From contig NZ_QEIO01000001.1 in NCBI RefSeq assembly GCF_003336425.1, positions 1 through 64,000 on the forward strand: a stretch of DNA of 64,000 nt, in the 5' to 3' direction. The stretch's first letter is position 1; every line of letters starts with the position of its first letter. A program made the position numbers and the translations under genes. Below are positions 17,601 through 24,277 of this stretch, one piece after another. Under the pieces are notes generated by a model. The model saw nothing but the letters and a program-made list of their open reading frames with translations, had not been told where the DNA came from and did not search any database. The stretch comes from Marinitenerispora sediminis (GTDB lineage Bacteria > Actinomycetota > Actinomycetes > Streptosporangiales > Streptosporangiaceae).

Positions 17601-17631
17601 TAATTCCTAGTAAGTTGGTCAAGTAAGTGAG
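17601..17631. promoter_or_regulatory. Operator-like element, copy 2 (sulfonate locus)
   Basis: Counterpart of 15549-15579, between the monooxygenase (minus) and cupin (plus) genes. Here the two adjacent 9-mers read AAGTTGGTC and AAGTAAGTG. The element covers the upstream GTG candidate of the cupin gene, which argues for the later start at 17651. Confidence 0.7.
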
Positions 17632-17650
17632 CTATCGAGAGGATCAATCC

Positions 17651-18196
17651 GTGTCCGAGGAGTCCCGGCAGAACACCGACCGAGCCGAGCACCCGCCGTC
17701 GCACGGCGACCGCGTCTGGCACGGCCGCCTGGAGCACGTCCGGGCCGCCGACCTGACCAGCGACACCCGGCAGACGTCCGGGATGCGGCGCTTCGAGGCC
17801 ATCTCCGGCAAGACCGTCGGCTCACGCAAGATCTGGATGGGCGAGACCCACGTCGGCCCGGCGACGAACTCGGGCGACCACCACCACGGCGAGGCCGAGA
17901 CCGCCATCTACGTCGTCTCCGGCCACCCCTCGTTCGTGTTCGCCGACGGCGACGAGGAGGTGCGCATCGACACCGGCCCCGGCGACTACATCTTCGTGCC
18001 GCCCTACGTGCCGCACCGGGAGGAGAACCCCTCCCCCGACGAGGAGGCCGTGGTGGTCATCGGCCGCAGCACCCAGGAGGGCATCGTGGTGAACCTGCCC
18101 AGCCTGTGGGCGGCCCCGGAGGACGGGCTGCCCGCCGACGCCGCCGGAGGGCCGGACCCGGACGGCGCCGCGCCGGCCGACGGAGCCGCCCGGTGA
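17651..18196 (+). CDS. Cupin-domain protein
   Basis: 181 aa from a GTG with GAGAGGA upstream. A single cupin barrel is visible: metal-binding motif 1 in SGDHHHGEAETAIYVVSG and motif 2 in GDYIFVPPYVPHREENP. The C-terminal 25 residues are a Pro/Ala/Asp tail. It is translationally coupled to the DsbA-like gene (GTGA). Cupins in such operons can be dioxygenases, isomerases or binding proteins; which applies here is not visible. Confidence 0.85.
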   Translation: MSEESRQNTDRAEHPPSHGDRVWHGRLEHVRAADLTSDTRQTSGMRRFEAISGKTVGSRKIWMGETHVGPATNSGDHHHGEAETAIYVVSGHPSFVFADGDEEVRIDTGPGDYIFVPPYVPHREENPSPDEEAVVVIGRSTQEGIVVNLPSLWAAPEDGLPADAAGGPDPDGAAPADGAAR

Positions 18197-19113
18197 ACGC
18201 CGCACCGCCGGTCACCGTCACCGAGTACACCGATCCCGGCTGCGTGTGGTCCTGGGCGGCCGAGCCCCGGCTGCGCTGGCTGCGCCTGCGGTACGGCCAC
18301 CTCCTCGCCTGGCGCCAGGTCTTCGGTGTGCAGATCGCCGACCTGCGGGCCGAGCGACCGGACTTCGACCCACGGGCCGACGCGCCCGAGTACCTGCGCC
18401 GGTGGGCCTCCGTCGCCGAGCGCACCGGCACCCCCCTCACCACCCGGCTGCACTGGATGCACGGCTCCACCGCACCGGCCGGCCGGGCCGCCATCGCCGC
18501 CCGCGACCAGGGTGACGCGGTCGCCGCCCGCGTCCTGCGCCGGCTGCGCGAGGCGGTGTTCCTGCACGGCGAGCCGGCCGACACGCCACCGCGAGTGCGC
18601 GCCGCGCTGGCCGGCGTTCCAGGGCTGGACCCGGAACGGCTGCTGGCCGCCATGGAATCCGCGGAGGTCCGCACGCGCCTGCGGGCCGACGCCGCCGAGA
18701 CCCGCCGCGTCCACCCCGCCACCGCGGCGGCCGCCGCAACGGGTCCCGGCACACCCGCTCCCGGCCACCCGGTCGCCGAGGGCTCCGGCCACCGTTACGC
18801 CTTCCCGACCCTGGTCCTCACGGCCGGCGCCCGAACGATCGTGCTGCCCGGATTCCGCGGCACCGAGGAGTACGAGGCCGCGCTGACCGAACTGCTCCCC
18901 GGCAGCACCGGCCGCGCCCGCCCGTTGCCGCCCGCTGATCGGCTGCTCCGGGAGACCGGATCCCTCACCGGCCCCGAGGTCGCCCTGCTCGCGGGCGGGC
19001 GCCCGCCCACCGACGCCGTCCGGGTCCGCACCGGGACCGGCGACGTGTGGCTGCCGCGCGCGGCGGACGCCGCACCATCGGCCACCCCGTCCGTGGAAAG
19101 GAGCGCATCGTGA
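18193..19113 (+). CDS. DsbA/FrnE-like thioredoxin-fold protein
   Basis: 306 aa from a GTG overlapping the cupin stop. The N-terminal YTDPGCVWSWAAEPRLRWLRLRYG corresponds to the active-site strand of DsbA/FrnE/GST-kappa proteins, but CVWS keeps only the first Cys. That suggests thiol conjugation or isomerisation rather than disulfide exchange. A helical insertion follows, then YAFPTLVLTAGARTIVLPGFRG, the cis-Pro region. It sits in the cupin-DsbA-flavin reductase operon; a role in handling a sulfur-containing intermediate is inference. Confidence 0.75.
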   Translation: MNAAPPVTVTEYTDPGCVWSWAAEPRLRWLRLRYGHLLAWRQVFGVQIADLRAERPDFDPRADAPEYLRRWASVAERTGTPLTTRLHWMHGSTAPAGRAAIAARDQGDAVAARVLRRLREAVFLHGEPADTPPRVRAALAGVPGLDPERLLAAMESAEVRTRLRADAAETRRVHPATAAAAATGPGTPAPGHPVAEGSGHRYAFPTLVLTAGARTIVLPGFRGTEEYEAALTELLPGSTGRARPLPPADRLLRETGSLTGPEVALLAGGRPPTDAVRVRTGTGDVWLPRAADAAPSATPSVERSAS

Positions 19114-19667
19114 GCATCGACCACGCCCGGCCGGGGGCGAGCCGCGTCCCCGTTCCGGCGGGTGGGGACGCGGCGGACACCGCGGACATCTCCCCCGACG
19201 GCTTCCGGCACGCGCTGGCCGGGCACCCCGCCGGTGTCGTGGTGGTCACCGCGCAGGCCGGCGGGGAGCCGGTGGGCCTGACGGCCTCCTCCTTCACCAG
19301 CGTCAGCCTGCGTCCGCCGCTCGTGTCGTTCTACGTCGCGGACGGCTCGTCCACCTGGCCGCGGCTGCGGGGCGCCGGCCGCTTCGCCGTCAACCTGCTC
19401 GCCGAGGACCAGAGCGCGCTGGCCGCCCGCTTCGCCTCCCGGGAGGCGGACCGGTTCGGCGCCCCCACCGCATGGCGGACGGGGCCGCACGGCACACCCC
19501 TGCTGGACGGCGCGACCGCACACCTGATCTGCCGGACGCACGAGATCCGGGCGCTCGGCGACCACTGGCTGGTCGTCGGCCGGGTCGCCGGTGCCGAGGT
19601 GCACCGCACGGACGCTCCGCTGCTGTACCACCGGGGAACGTTCGGCGCGTTCCGCCGGCACGGCTGA
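19110..19667 (+). CDS. Flavin reductase (HpaC/SsuE-type FMN-binding)
   Basis: 185 aa from a GTG overlapping the previous stop, with GGAAAGGAG upstream. The flavin-reductase-like split barrel is clear: FRHALAGHPAGVVVVTAQAGGEPVGLTASSFTSVSLRPPLVSFYV, then WPRLRGAGRFAVNLLAEDQ. It would supply reduced FMN to the LLM monooxygenase encoded about 2 kb away, completing a two-component system. Confidence 0.9.
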   Translation: MSIDHARPGASRVPVPAGGDAADTADISPDGFRHALAGHPAGVVVVTAQAGGEPVGLTASSFTSVSLRPPLVSFYVADGSSTWPRLRGAGRFAVNLLAEDQSALAARFASREADRFGAPTAWRTGPHGTPLLDGATAHLICRTHEIRALGDHWLVVGRVAGAEVHRTDAPLLYHRGTFGAFRRHG

Positions 19668-19732
19668 CGTCGCGCCGTCCGCGGGGAACGGACGTCCGCG
19701 CCCCGGAACCGGCGCCGGACTAGGGTGGCGGT

Positions 19733-20047
19733 ATGGAAGCACAGCCGGGGCGCGATGCCGACCTGGAGCGACTGCTCGGCGGCGCGGCGGCGGTCTCGTC
19801 CGACGAGCGCGCCGAGTCGGACTACGAGACGCTGCGCGACCTGCTGCGCGAGGCGATCGGCCTGTGCGCCCGCCTCGCCCGCGCGGCCGAGGCGGCCGGG
19901 GACACCCGCCGCGCGGAAGAGCTGGGGCGGCGGCGCCGGTCGTTCGCCGACGTGCTTCGTGACGTACGGCTTGACGACACCGCCCGCGTCCGCCGGTCGA
20001 CCGAGGAGGTCCTGCGCTTCATCCGCGACGCGGAAGCCCGGGCGTAG
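19733..20047 (+). CDS. Small helical protein coupled to zeta-like toxin (possible antitoxin)
   Basis: 104 aa, charged and largely helical (ETLRDLLREAIGLCARLARAAEAAG, RRRRSFADVLRDVRLDD). A TAGGGT -10-like box ends about six bases before the ATG, suggesting a leaderless transcript. The stop shares one base with the GTG of the zeta-like gene. Position and coupling suggest an antitoxin for it. It is longer than classical epsilon and I do not recognise the family. Confidence 0.6.
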   Translation: MEAQPGRDADLERLLGGAAAVSSDERAESDYETLRDLLREAIGLCARLARAAEAAGDTRRAEELGRRRRSFADVLRDVRLDDTARVRRSTEEVLRFIRDAEARA

Positions 20048-21216
20048 TGGACGCGACGCCCGGCCCGTACACGCTCCCCGAGGAGGAGAACGCGCGGATC
20101 TTCCGGGACGAGATCGTCCCGGACCACCTGGCCGGCCGGCCGCGCCAGCGCGTCCCCATCCTCGTCATCATCCTCGTCATCATCCTCGTCATCGTGGGCG
20201 GCGCCACCGGAGCGGGGAAGACCCAGGTCGCCGACGCCATCACCAGCACACTGAACCGGCGCGGCGGGGTCCTCCACATCACCATGGACGACCTCAACCC
20301 GCACCATCCGGACTACTACTCGCTGCGGCGCGACGATCCCGGCAACGCGAGCGCGCACCCGTGGCCGGACGGCCTGCGCTGGTGGCGGCAGGCACAGGAG
20401 TACGCGGCGGCCCGGGGGCGCGACGTCATCATCGAATCGGCCATGCGGACCCCGGCCGAGTTCGAGGACATCGTCGGCCACTTCAGCCCGCGCGGCAACG
20501 AGACCCACCTCGTCCTCATGGGCGTTCCGGAGGCGGTCAGCAGGCAGGGCGCCCTGGGCAGGTTCCTCGACCAGTACGAACGCCTGGGGCACGGCCGTCA
20601 TGTGCCACCGGAGGTCCACGACGAGTGCTACGCGGGGGTCGCCCGCGCCGCCCTGGCCGTCGAGGACCGCCGGGTAACGGTCGACCACCTCTTCATCCTG
20701 CGGCGCAGCGCCGAGGGCGTCCACCCCAGCCGGCTGCACGACGATGGGACCGGTCCGAGCGCCGCGCTGGCCGCCGAACGCTCCCGCCCCTGGACGGAAG
20801 GACGAGACGCTCCGGTTCCAGACCCGTCAGGCGGCCCTGCGGACGAAGGCGCGCGGCCTCCCGGAACGGCTGCGGAGCTGGACGAGATCGACGGCCTGGC
20901 GCGGCCGTACCTGCACCGGCCGGGCGGGCACCGCCGTACCGGCCCGGCCGCCCACCCCCGCCTTCGGTCTGGCGCAGGCCGCCCGGCGGCCGACCAAGGC
21001 CCGTCCCCCCCCGCCGGAAAGGGCGCGGAACGGCCCCCGGGCCCGGCGTCCGATCCCCCGCAGCACCGCCTCGGCCCGCAGCAGCGCCGAACCGGAAGGA
21101 AACCACCCGTTGCCCAGCACGCGCGACCTGCCGTTCCTGGCCGAACTCACCGTAGTACGGCACGGCGAGAGCCTGGCCAACGCCGCCTTCGCCGAGGCGG
21201 AGGCGCACGGCCATGA
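20047..21216 (+). CDS. Zeta-toxin-family P-loop kinase, C-terminus disturbed
   Basis: The recognisable zeta part is about residues 1-290 of a 389-aa frame. Walker A is GGATGAGKTQ (51-60), followed by HITMDDLNPHHPDY and VIIESAMRTPAEFEDI, as in UDP-GlcNAc-kinase toxins. Oddities: the strand before the P-loop is stretched by a 12-bp tandem repeat (LVII repeated). Near 20808 and 20875 the family-like text jumps to the +1 frame and back (DETLRFQTRQAALRTKARGL, then AELDEIDGLARPYL), as if by compensating indels. The tail after about 20930 is featureless and overlaps the next gene. Confidence 0.7.
   Translation: MDATPGPYTLPEEENARIFRDEIVPDHLAGRPRQRVPILVIILVIILVIVGGATGAGKTQVADAITSTLNRRGGVLHITMDDLNPHHPDYYSLRRDDPGNASAHPWPDGLRWWRQAQEYAAARGRDVIIESAMRTPAEFEDIVGHFSPRGNETHLVLMGVPEAVSRQGALGRFLDQYERLGHGRHVPPEVHDECYAGVARAALAVEDRRVTVDHLFILRRSAEGVHPSRLHDDGTGPSAALAAERSRPWTEGRDAPVPDPSGGPADEGARPPGTAAELDEIDGLARPYLHRPGGHRRTGPAAHPRLRSGAGRPAADQGPSPPAGKGAERPPGPASDPPQHRLGPQQRRTGRKPPVAQHARPAVPGRTHRSTARREPGQRRLRRGGGARP
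20161..20196 (+). repeat. 12-bp in-frame tandem repeat in zeta-like gene
   Basis: CTCGTCATCATC occurs at 20161-20172 and 20173-20184, followed by a 9/12 copy to 20196. It encodes LVIILVIILVIV just before the P-loop, where relatives have one hydrophobic strand. Being a multiple of three, gain or loss of units keeps the frame. Confidence 0.85.
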
Positions 21217-21811
21217 CCCGCAGGGCCTGCCCGCGCGGGACGCCGACGTCCCGCTCTCCGGCCGTGGCGAGAAACAGGCCCGCCGCCTCGGCGAGAACTG
21301 GCTGGCCCGCCTCCCCGCCGCCGGCCGCCCCGGAGCCGTCGTCGTCTCCCCCTACGTCCGCGCCGGCCAGACCGCCCGGACCGCGTTGGCCGCGGCCCGC
21401 CTCGACCTCCCGCTGTACGTGGACGAGCGCCTGCGCGACCGGGAGATGGGCGTCCTGGAACTCCTCACCCCGGCCCAGATCCGCCGCCGCTTCCCGGAGG
21501 AGGCCGAGCGCCGGGCGAGAACCGGCGAACTGTACTACCGCGCGCCCGGCGGCGAGTCCTGGGCCGACGTCGCACTGCGCACCCGCAGCCTCCTCACCGA
21601 CCTCCACGGCCGCCACGCCGGCGAACGGGTCCTCGTGGTCGCCCACGACGCGACCCTCCTGCTCCTGCGGACCGTCATCGACGGCCTGGACGAGGCGGCC
21701 ATGCACGCGACTCCCCCGGCCCGCAACGCCGCCGTCACCCGCTGGGTGTTCCAGGACCGGTTCACCTCCCGGCTGGTGGACGACGACGAGGTCGGCCACC
21801 TGGCGGGCTGA
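21110..21811 (+). CDS. Histidine phosphatase (phosphoglycerate-mutase-like)
   Basis: 233 aa from a TTG with GGAAGGA nine bases upstream. The catalytic motif is VVRHGESLANAAF (about residues 12-24). PYVRAGQTARTAL, DREMGVLELLTP, YRAPGGESWADV and VLVVAHDATLLLLRTVID supply the remaining His/Arg pocket. The substrate of this large family cannot be predicted. The open frame continues 122 codons upstream over the zeta gene tail, but that part lacks family similarity. Confidence 0.88.
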   Translation: MPSTRDLPFLAELTVVRHGESLANAAFAEAEAHGHDPQGLPARDADVPLSGRGEKQARRLGENWLARLPAAGRPGAVVVSPYVRAGQTARTALAAARLDLPLYVDERLRDREMGVLELLTPAQIRRRFPEEAERRARTGELYYRAPGGESWADVALRTRSLLTDLHGRHAGERVLVVAHDATLLLLRTVIDGLDEAAMHATPPARNAAVTRWVFQDRFTSRLVDDDEVGHLAG

Positions 21812-21854
21812 CCGTCTTGGCCAGCGCGGCGCCCCCCGCGGCCGAGTCCCGCTG

Positions 21855-22294
21855 CTACGCCAGGTGATAACGCACCGAGGCGCGGATCGCTTCGGCGTGC
21901 TGGTGGATGCCGTCCAGATTCGATGAGGTAGCGGGTCTCGTTCTTGTCCGCGTCGAATTCTTGTCCGCGTCGAAAAGGCCGGGGTACGTCCTCGACTTGC
22001 CGTTGAAGCGCAGCCGCGCGATGGTCCTGCGGTTGCTGCCGTCGAGGAGGATGGCGACGTCCGACTCAGCGGGGAACGGGCCGACCACCAGCGCCCGGGC
22101 GGTGTCCATGCTCGCTCCGCCGACCGCGATGCGCAGCCACGAGACGTAGGCCGGCCCATCCGGGTGCTCCTCGGCCCAGCCCTGCGGGCGCTCGCGGAGC
22201 CCGCGAGGATCCGCCGCCGAAGCCGGAGCGGCCAGCGGACGCCCTTCGGTCGGCCCTCCACGCCGGGATCTCCCAGCGCGGCGGTCACCACCAC
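21855..22294 (-). pseudogene. Decayed gene with 17-bp tandem duplication
   Basis: Minus-strand remnant. Readable pieces in different frames are AYVSWLRIAVGG, VAILLDGSNRRTIARLRFNGK, GLFDADKN and LDGIHQHAEAIRASVRYHLA. A perfect 17-bp duplication (21941-21957 and 21958-21974) breaks the frame after FDADKN; collapsing it reads on as ETRYLIES. A second indel restores the last 20 residues. The pieces resemble the tail of a restriction/DNA-processing protein, but I cannot name the family. Confidence 0.6.
21941..21974. repeat. 17-bp perfect tandem duplication
   Basis: TTCTTGTCCGCGTCGAA is repeated back to back. Its length is not a multiple of three, so it frameshifts the minus-strand gene remnant. 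It looks like one replication-slippage event. Confidence 0.95.
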
Positions 22295-22462
22295 CGCGTG
22301 ACCGGTCTCCGCGGCGCGTTCGCGCAGGCCCCGCCGGCGCTCCGGCAGCCGATGCCCATGCTCAGGCGGCGTACCGCTGCTCCCGTCCCCTGGAGCAATG
22401 GACGGCGGCTTCCTGTTCCTGAGCCGCCTGCCGTTCCGCCGATCGTGGCACCCTTTGTTGCG

Positions 22463-22493
22463 TTATGGCGGTGCGCAGTATGCTGTCCGGCTT
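22463..22493 (+). promoter_or_regulatory. Putative promoter of a leaderless transcript
   Basis: TATGCT at 22479-22484 is a good -10. A weak TTG-containing -35 lies near 22458-22465. The expected start point (about 22491) is just before the GTG at 22494, so the message would be nearly leaderless, common in actinomycetes. Inferred from sequence only. Confidence 0.45.
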
Positions 22494-24263
22494 GTGACGG
22501 ACAAGGTGACAGGCCCCGGGCCGGCGGGCGACGGCGTGCTCGCCGTCCAGCCGGGATGGCGAACGGCTCGGACCTCGCTTCGGGTGCTGGTCGTCATCCA
22601 CAGCGTCACCGCGGCCACCCGCATCGCCGACGTGCTCCCGGCCTTCCATGACCAGAGGGTCCAGCTCTTCTGCGTCCAGACCACCAATGCCGTGTTCTCC
22701 GCCGGTGTCGAGGAATATCTGGGCGCGCGGGGATTCCGCAGCCTGACGTGGAAACAGGCGACAGAAATGGATTTCGACATCGCTGTCGCGGCGAGTCTCG
22801 GCGACAATCTCCACGAATTGAATTCCCCGGTCCTGCGCCTCCCGCACGGAAACGGATACAATAAACGCTGGGAACAGGGAACAGGGAACAGGGAACAGGG
22901 AACAGGGAACAGGGAACAGGGAACAGGGAACAGGGAACAGGGAACAGGGGCCTTCGGGCTCTCCGACAGCACGCTCAAACACGACGGCCGCGTGGTTCCG
23001 GCGGCGATCGCGCTCTCGCACCCCGAGCAGCTCGACCGGCTCGCCGAGGGCTGTCCCGACGCCCTCCCCCGCGCGTTCGTCGCGGGTGATCCCTGCTACG
23101 ACCGCGTTCTCGCGAGCCTCCCCCGCCGGCTGCACTACCGGAGCGCCTTCCGTCTGCGTCCCGGGCAGCGGCTCATCACCGTCAGTTCGACGTGGAAGGC
23201 GGACTCCCTCTTCGGGCTCGACCCGACGCTGGTACCCCGGCTGCTCGCACAGCTCCCGCATGACGAGTTCCGGGTCGCCCTGGTGCTGCACCCCAACGTC
23301 TGGGCCTCCCACAGCCGGCTCCAGATCGAGTCGTGGCTCTCCGACGCGCTGCGGGCCGGCCTGATCCTGCTGCCGCCGGACGAGGGCTGGCGGGCCGCCG
23401 TCGTCGCCGCCGACTGGGTCGTCTCCGACCACGGGTCCGTCAGCATGTACGCCGCCGCCGCGGGCCGGCCGGTGCTCCTGGAGAAGGGCGCCCGCTCCTC
23501 GCTCGATCCCCGGTCCGGCCTCAGCAGGTTGTTCGACGCCGCCGCCACGCTGGAGCCGTTCGCCGCCATCCTCCCGCAGCTGCGGCGGGCCGAGGAGCTG
23601 CGTGAGCGCACGCAGGCGGTCGCCGCCTCCTGGGTCAGCTCCGCGCCGGGCCGCTCGCTGCGCCTGATCCGGGCGGAGTCCTACCGCATCATGGGCGCCC
23701 CGCCGCCTGAGACCGAGCCGGTGCTGCTCGCGGTCCCCGCCCCGCGGATCGACGACGCGCCGCCGACCTCGCTGTGGACCTACGTCGAACCGGTCGCCGG
23801 GGGCGGACCCGGCGAGTTCGCCGTACGCCGGACCCCGGCCGCCGTCGCAGGCGCGCTCCCGGCCCCGCCGTCCCCCCACGCGGGAGTGCTCGTGGTCTCC
23901 GACGAGGAGCTCGACCACCGGCTGGCCGGGCTGGCCGACATCATGCGCGTCCCCGTCACAGCGCTGCCCGCCGACGAGGAGAGCTGGTCGGCGGCGGTCT
24001 TCGAGCACCGCCTCGGGGTCCAGCTCACCGTCGTGCACGACACCGCGAGCGCCCGGATCCGCTCCCGCGACGGCCGGACGGCGTCGCTCCTCCTCGACCC
24101 GGTCGCACACCCCGCCGACGCGGAGCTGGTGTTCTCCGTCCTCGCTGAGCGGATCCTCACCGCCAAGGACGCGCTGGACGACATCGCGGCGTTGACTCCC
24201 CTGCTGCTCCGCCTGTCGCCGGAGCGCACGGTCGCGGCCCGGTTCCGCGCCACCGTCCGCTGA
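22494..24263 (+). CDS. Glycosyltransferase-like protein with in-gene heptanucleotide repeat
   Basis: 589 aa from the GTG at 22494; an ATG at 22398 is the alternative. TSLRVLVVIHSVTAATR opens a Rossmann-like domain. RLITVSSTWKADSLFGLDP, LVLHPNVWASHS and WVVSDHGSVSMYAAAAGRPVLL are typical of the second domain of GT-B / CDP-glycerol-transferase-like proteins. Between them, (GGAACAG)11 encodes a Gly/Thr/Asn/Arg/Glu/Gln repeat. Because the unit is 7 bp, only changes by three units keep the frame. The donor and acceptor are unknown. It is convergent with the STAND gene. Confidence 0.7.
   Translation: MTDKVTGPGPAGDGVLAVQPGWRTARTSLRVLVVIHSVTAATRIADVLPAFHDQRVQLFCVQTTNAVFSAGVEEYLGARGFRSLTWKQATEMDFDIAVAASLGDNLHELNSPVLRLPHGNGYNKRWEQGTGNREQGTGNREQGTGNREQGTGAFGLSDSTLKHDGRVVPAAIALSHPEQLDRLAEGCPDALPRAFVAGDPCYDRVLASLPRRLHYRSAFRLRPGQRLITVSSTWKADSLFGLDPTLVPRLLAQLPHDEFRVALVLHPNVWASHSRLQIESWLSDALRAGLILLPPDEGWRAAVVAADWVVSDHGSVSMYAAAAGRPVLLEKGARSSLDPRSGLSRLFDAAATLEPFAAILPQLRRAEELRERTQAVAASWVSSAPGRSLRLIRAESYRIMGAPPPETEPVLLAVPAPRIDDAPPTSLWTYVEPVAGGGPGEFAVRRTPAAVAGALPAPPSPHAGVLVVSDEELDHRLAGLADIMRVPVTALPADEESWSAAVFEHRLGVQLTVVHDTASARIRSRDGRTASLLLDPVAHPADAELVFSVLAERILTAKDALDDIAALTPLLLRLSPERTVAARFRATVR
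22871..22947 (+). repeat. Heptanucleotide microsatellite (GGAACAG)11
   Basis: Eleven perfect back-to-back copies of GGAACAG fill exactly 77 bp, in frame within the glycosyltransferase-like gene. The translated period is 21 bp (7 residues). On the other strand it reads as SLFPVPC repeats, which create spurious open frames. Confidence 0.99.
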
Positions 24264-24277
24264 CACCGATCACCGGG

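Noticed and set aside
22362-24266. Minus-strand frame with SLFPVPC repeats
   Set aside because: This is the reverse reading of the GGAACAG tract and the glycosyltransferase-like gene.
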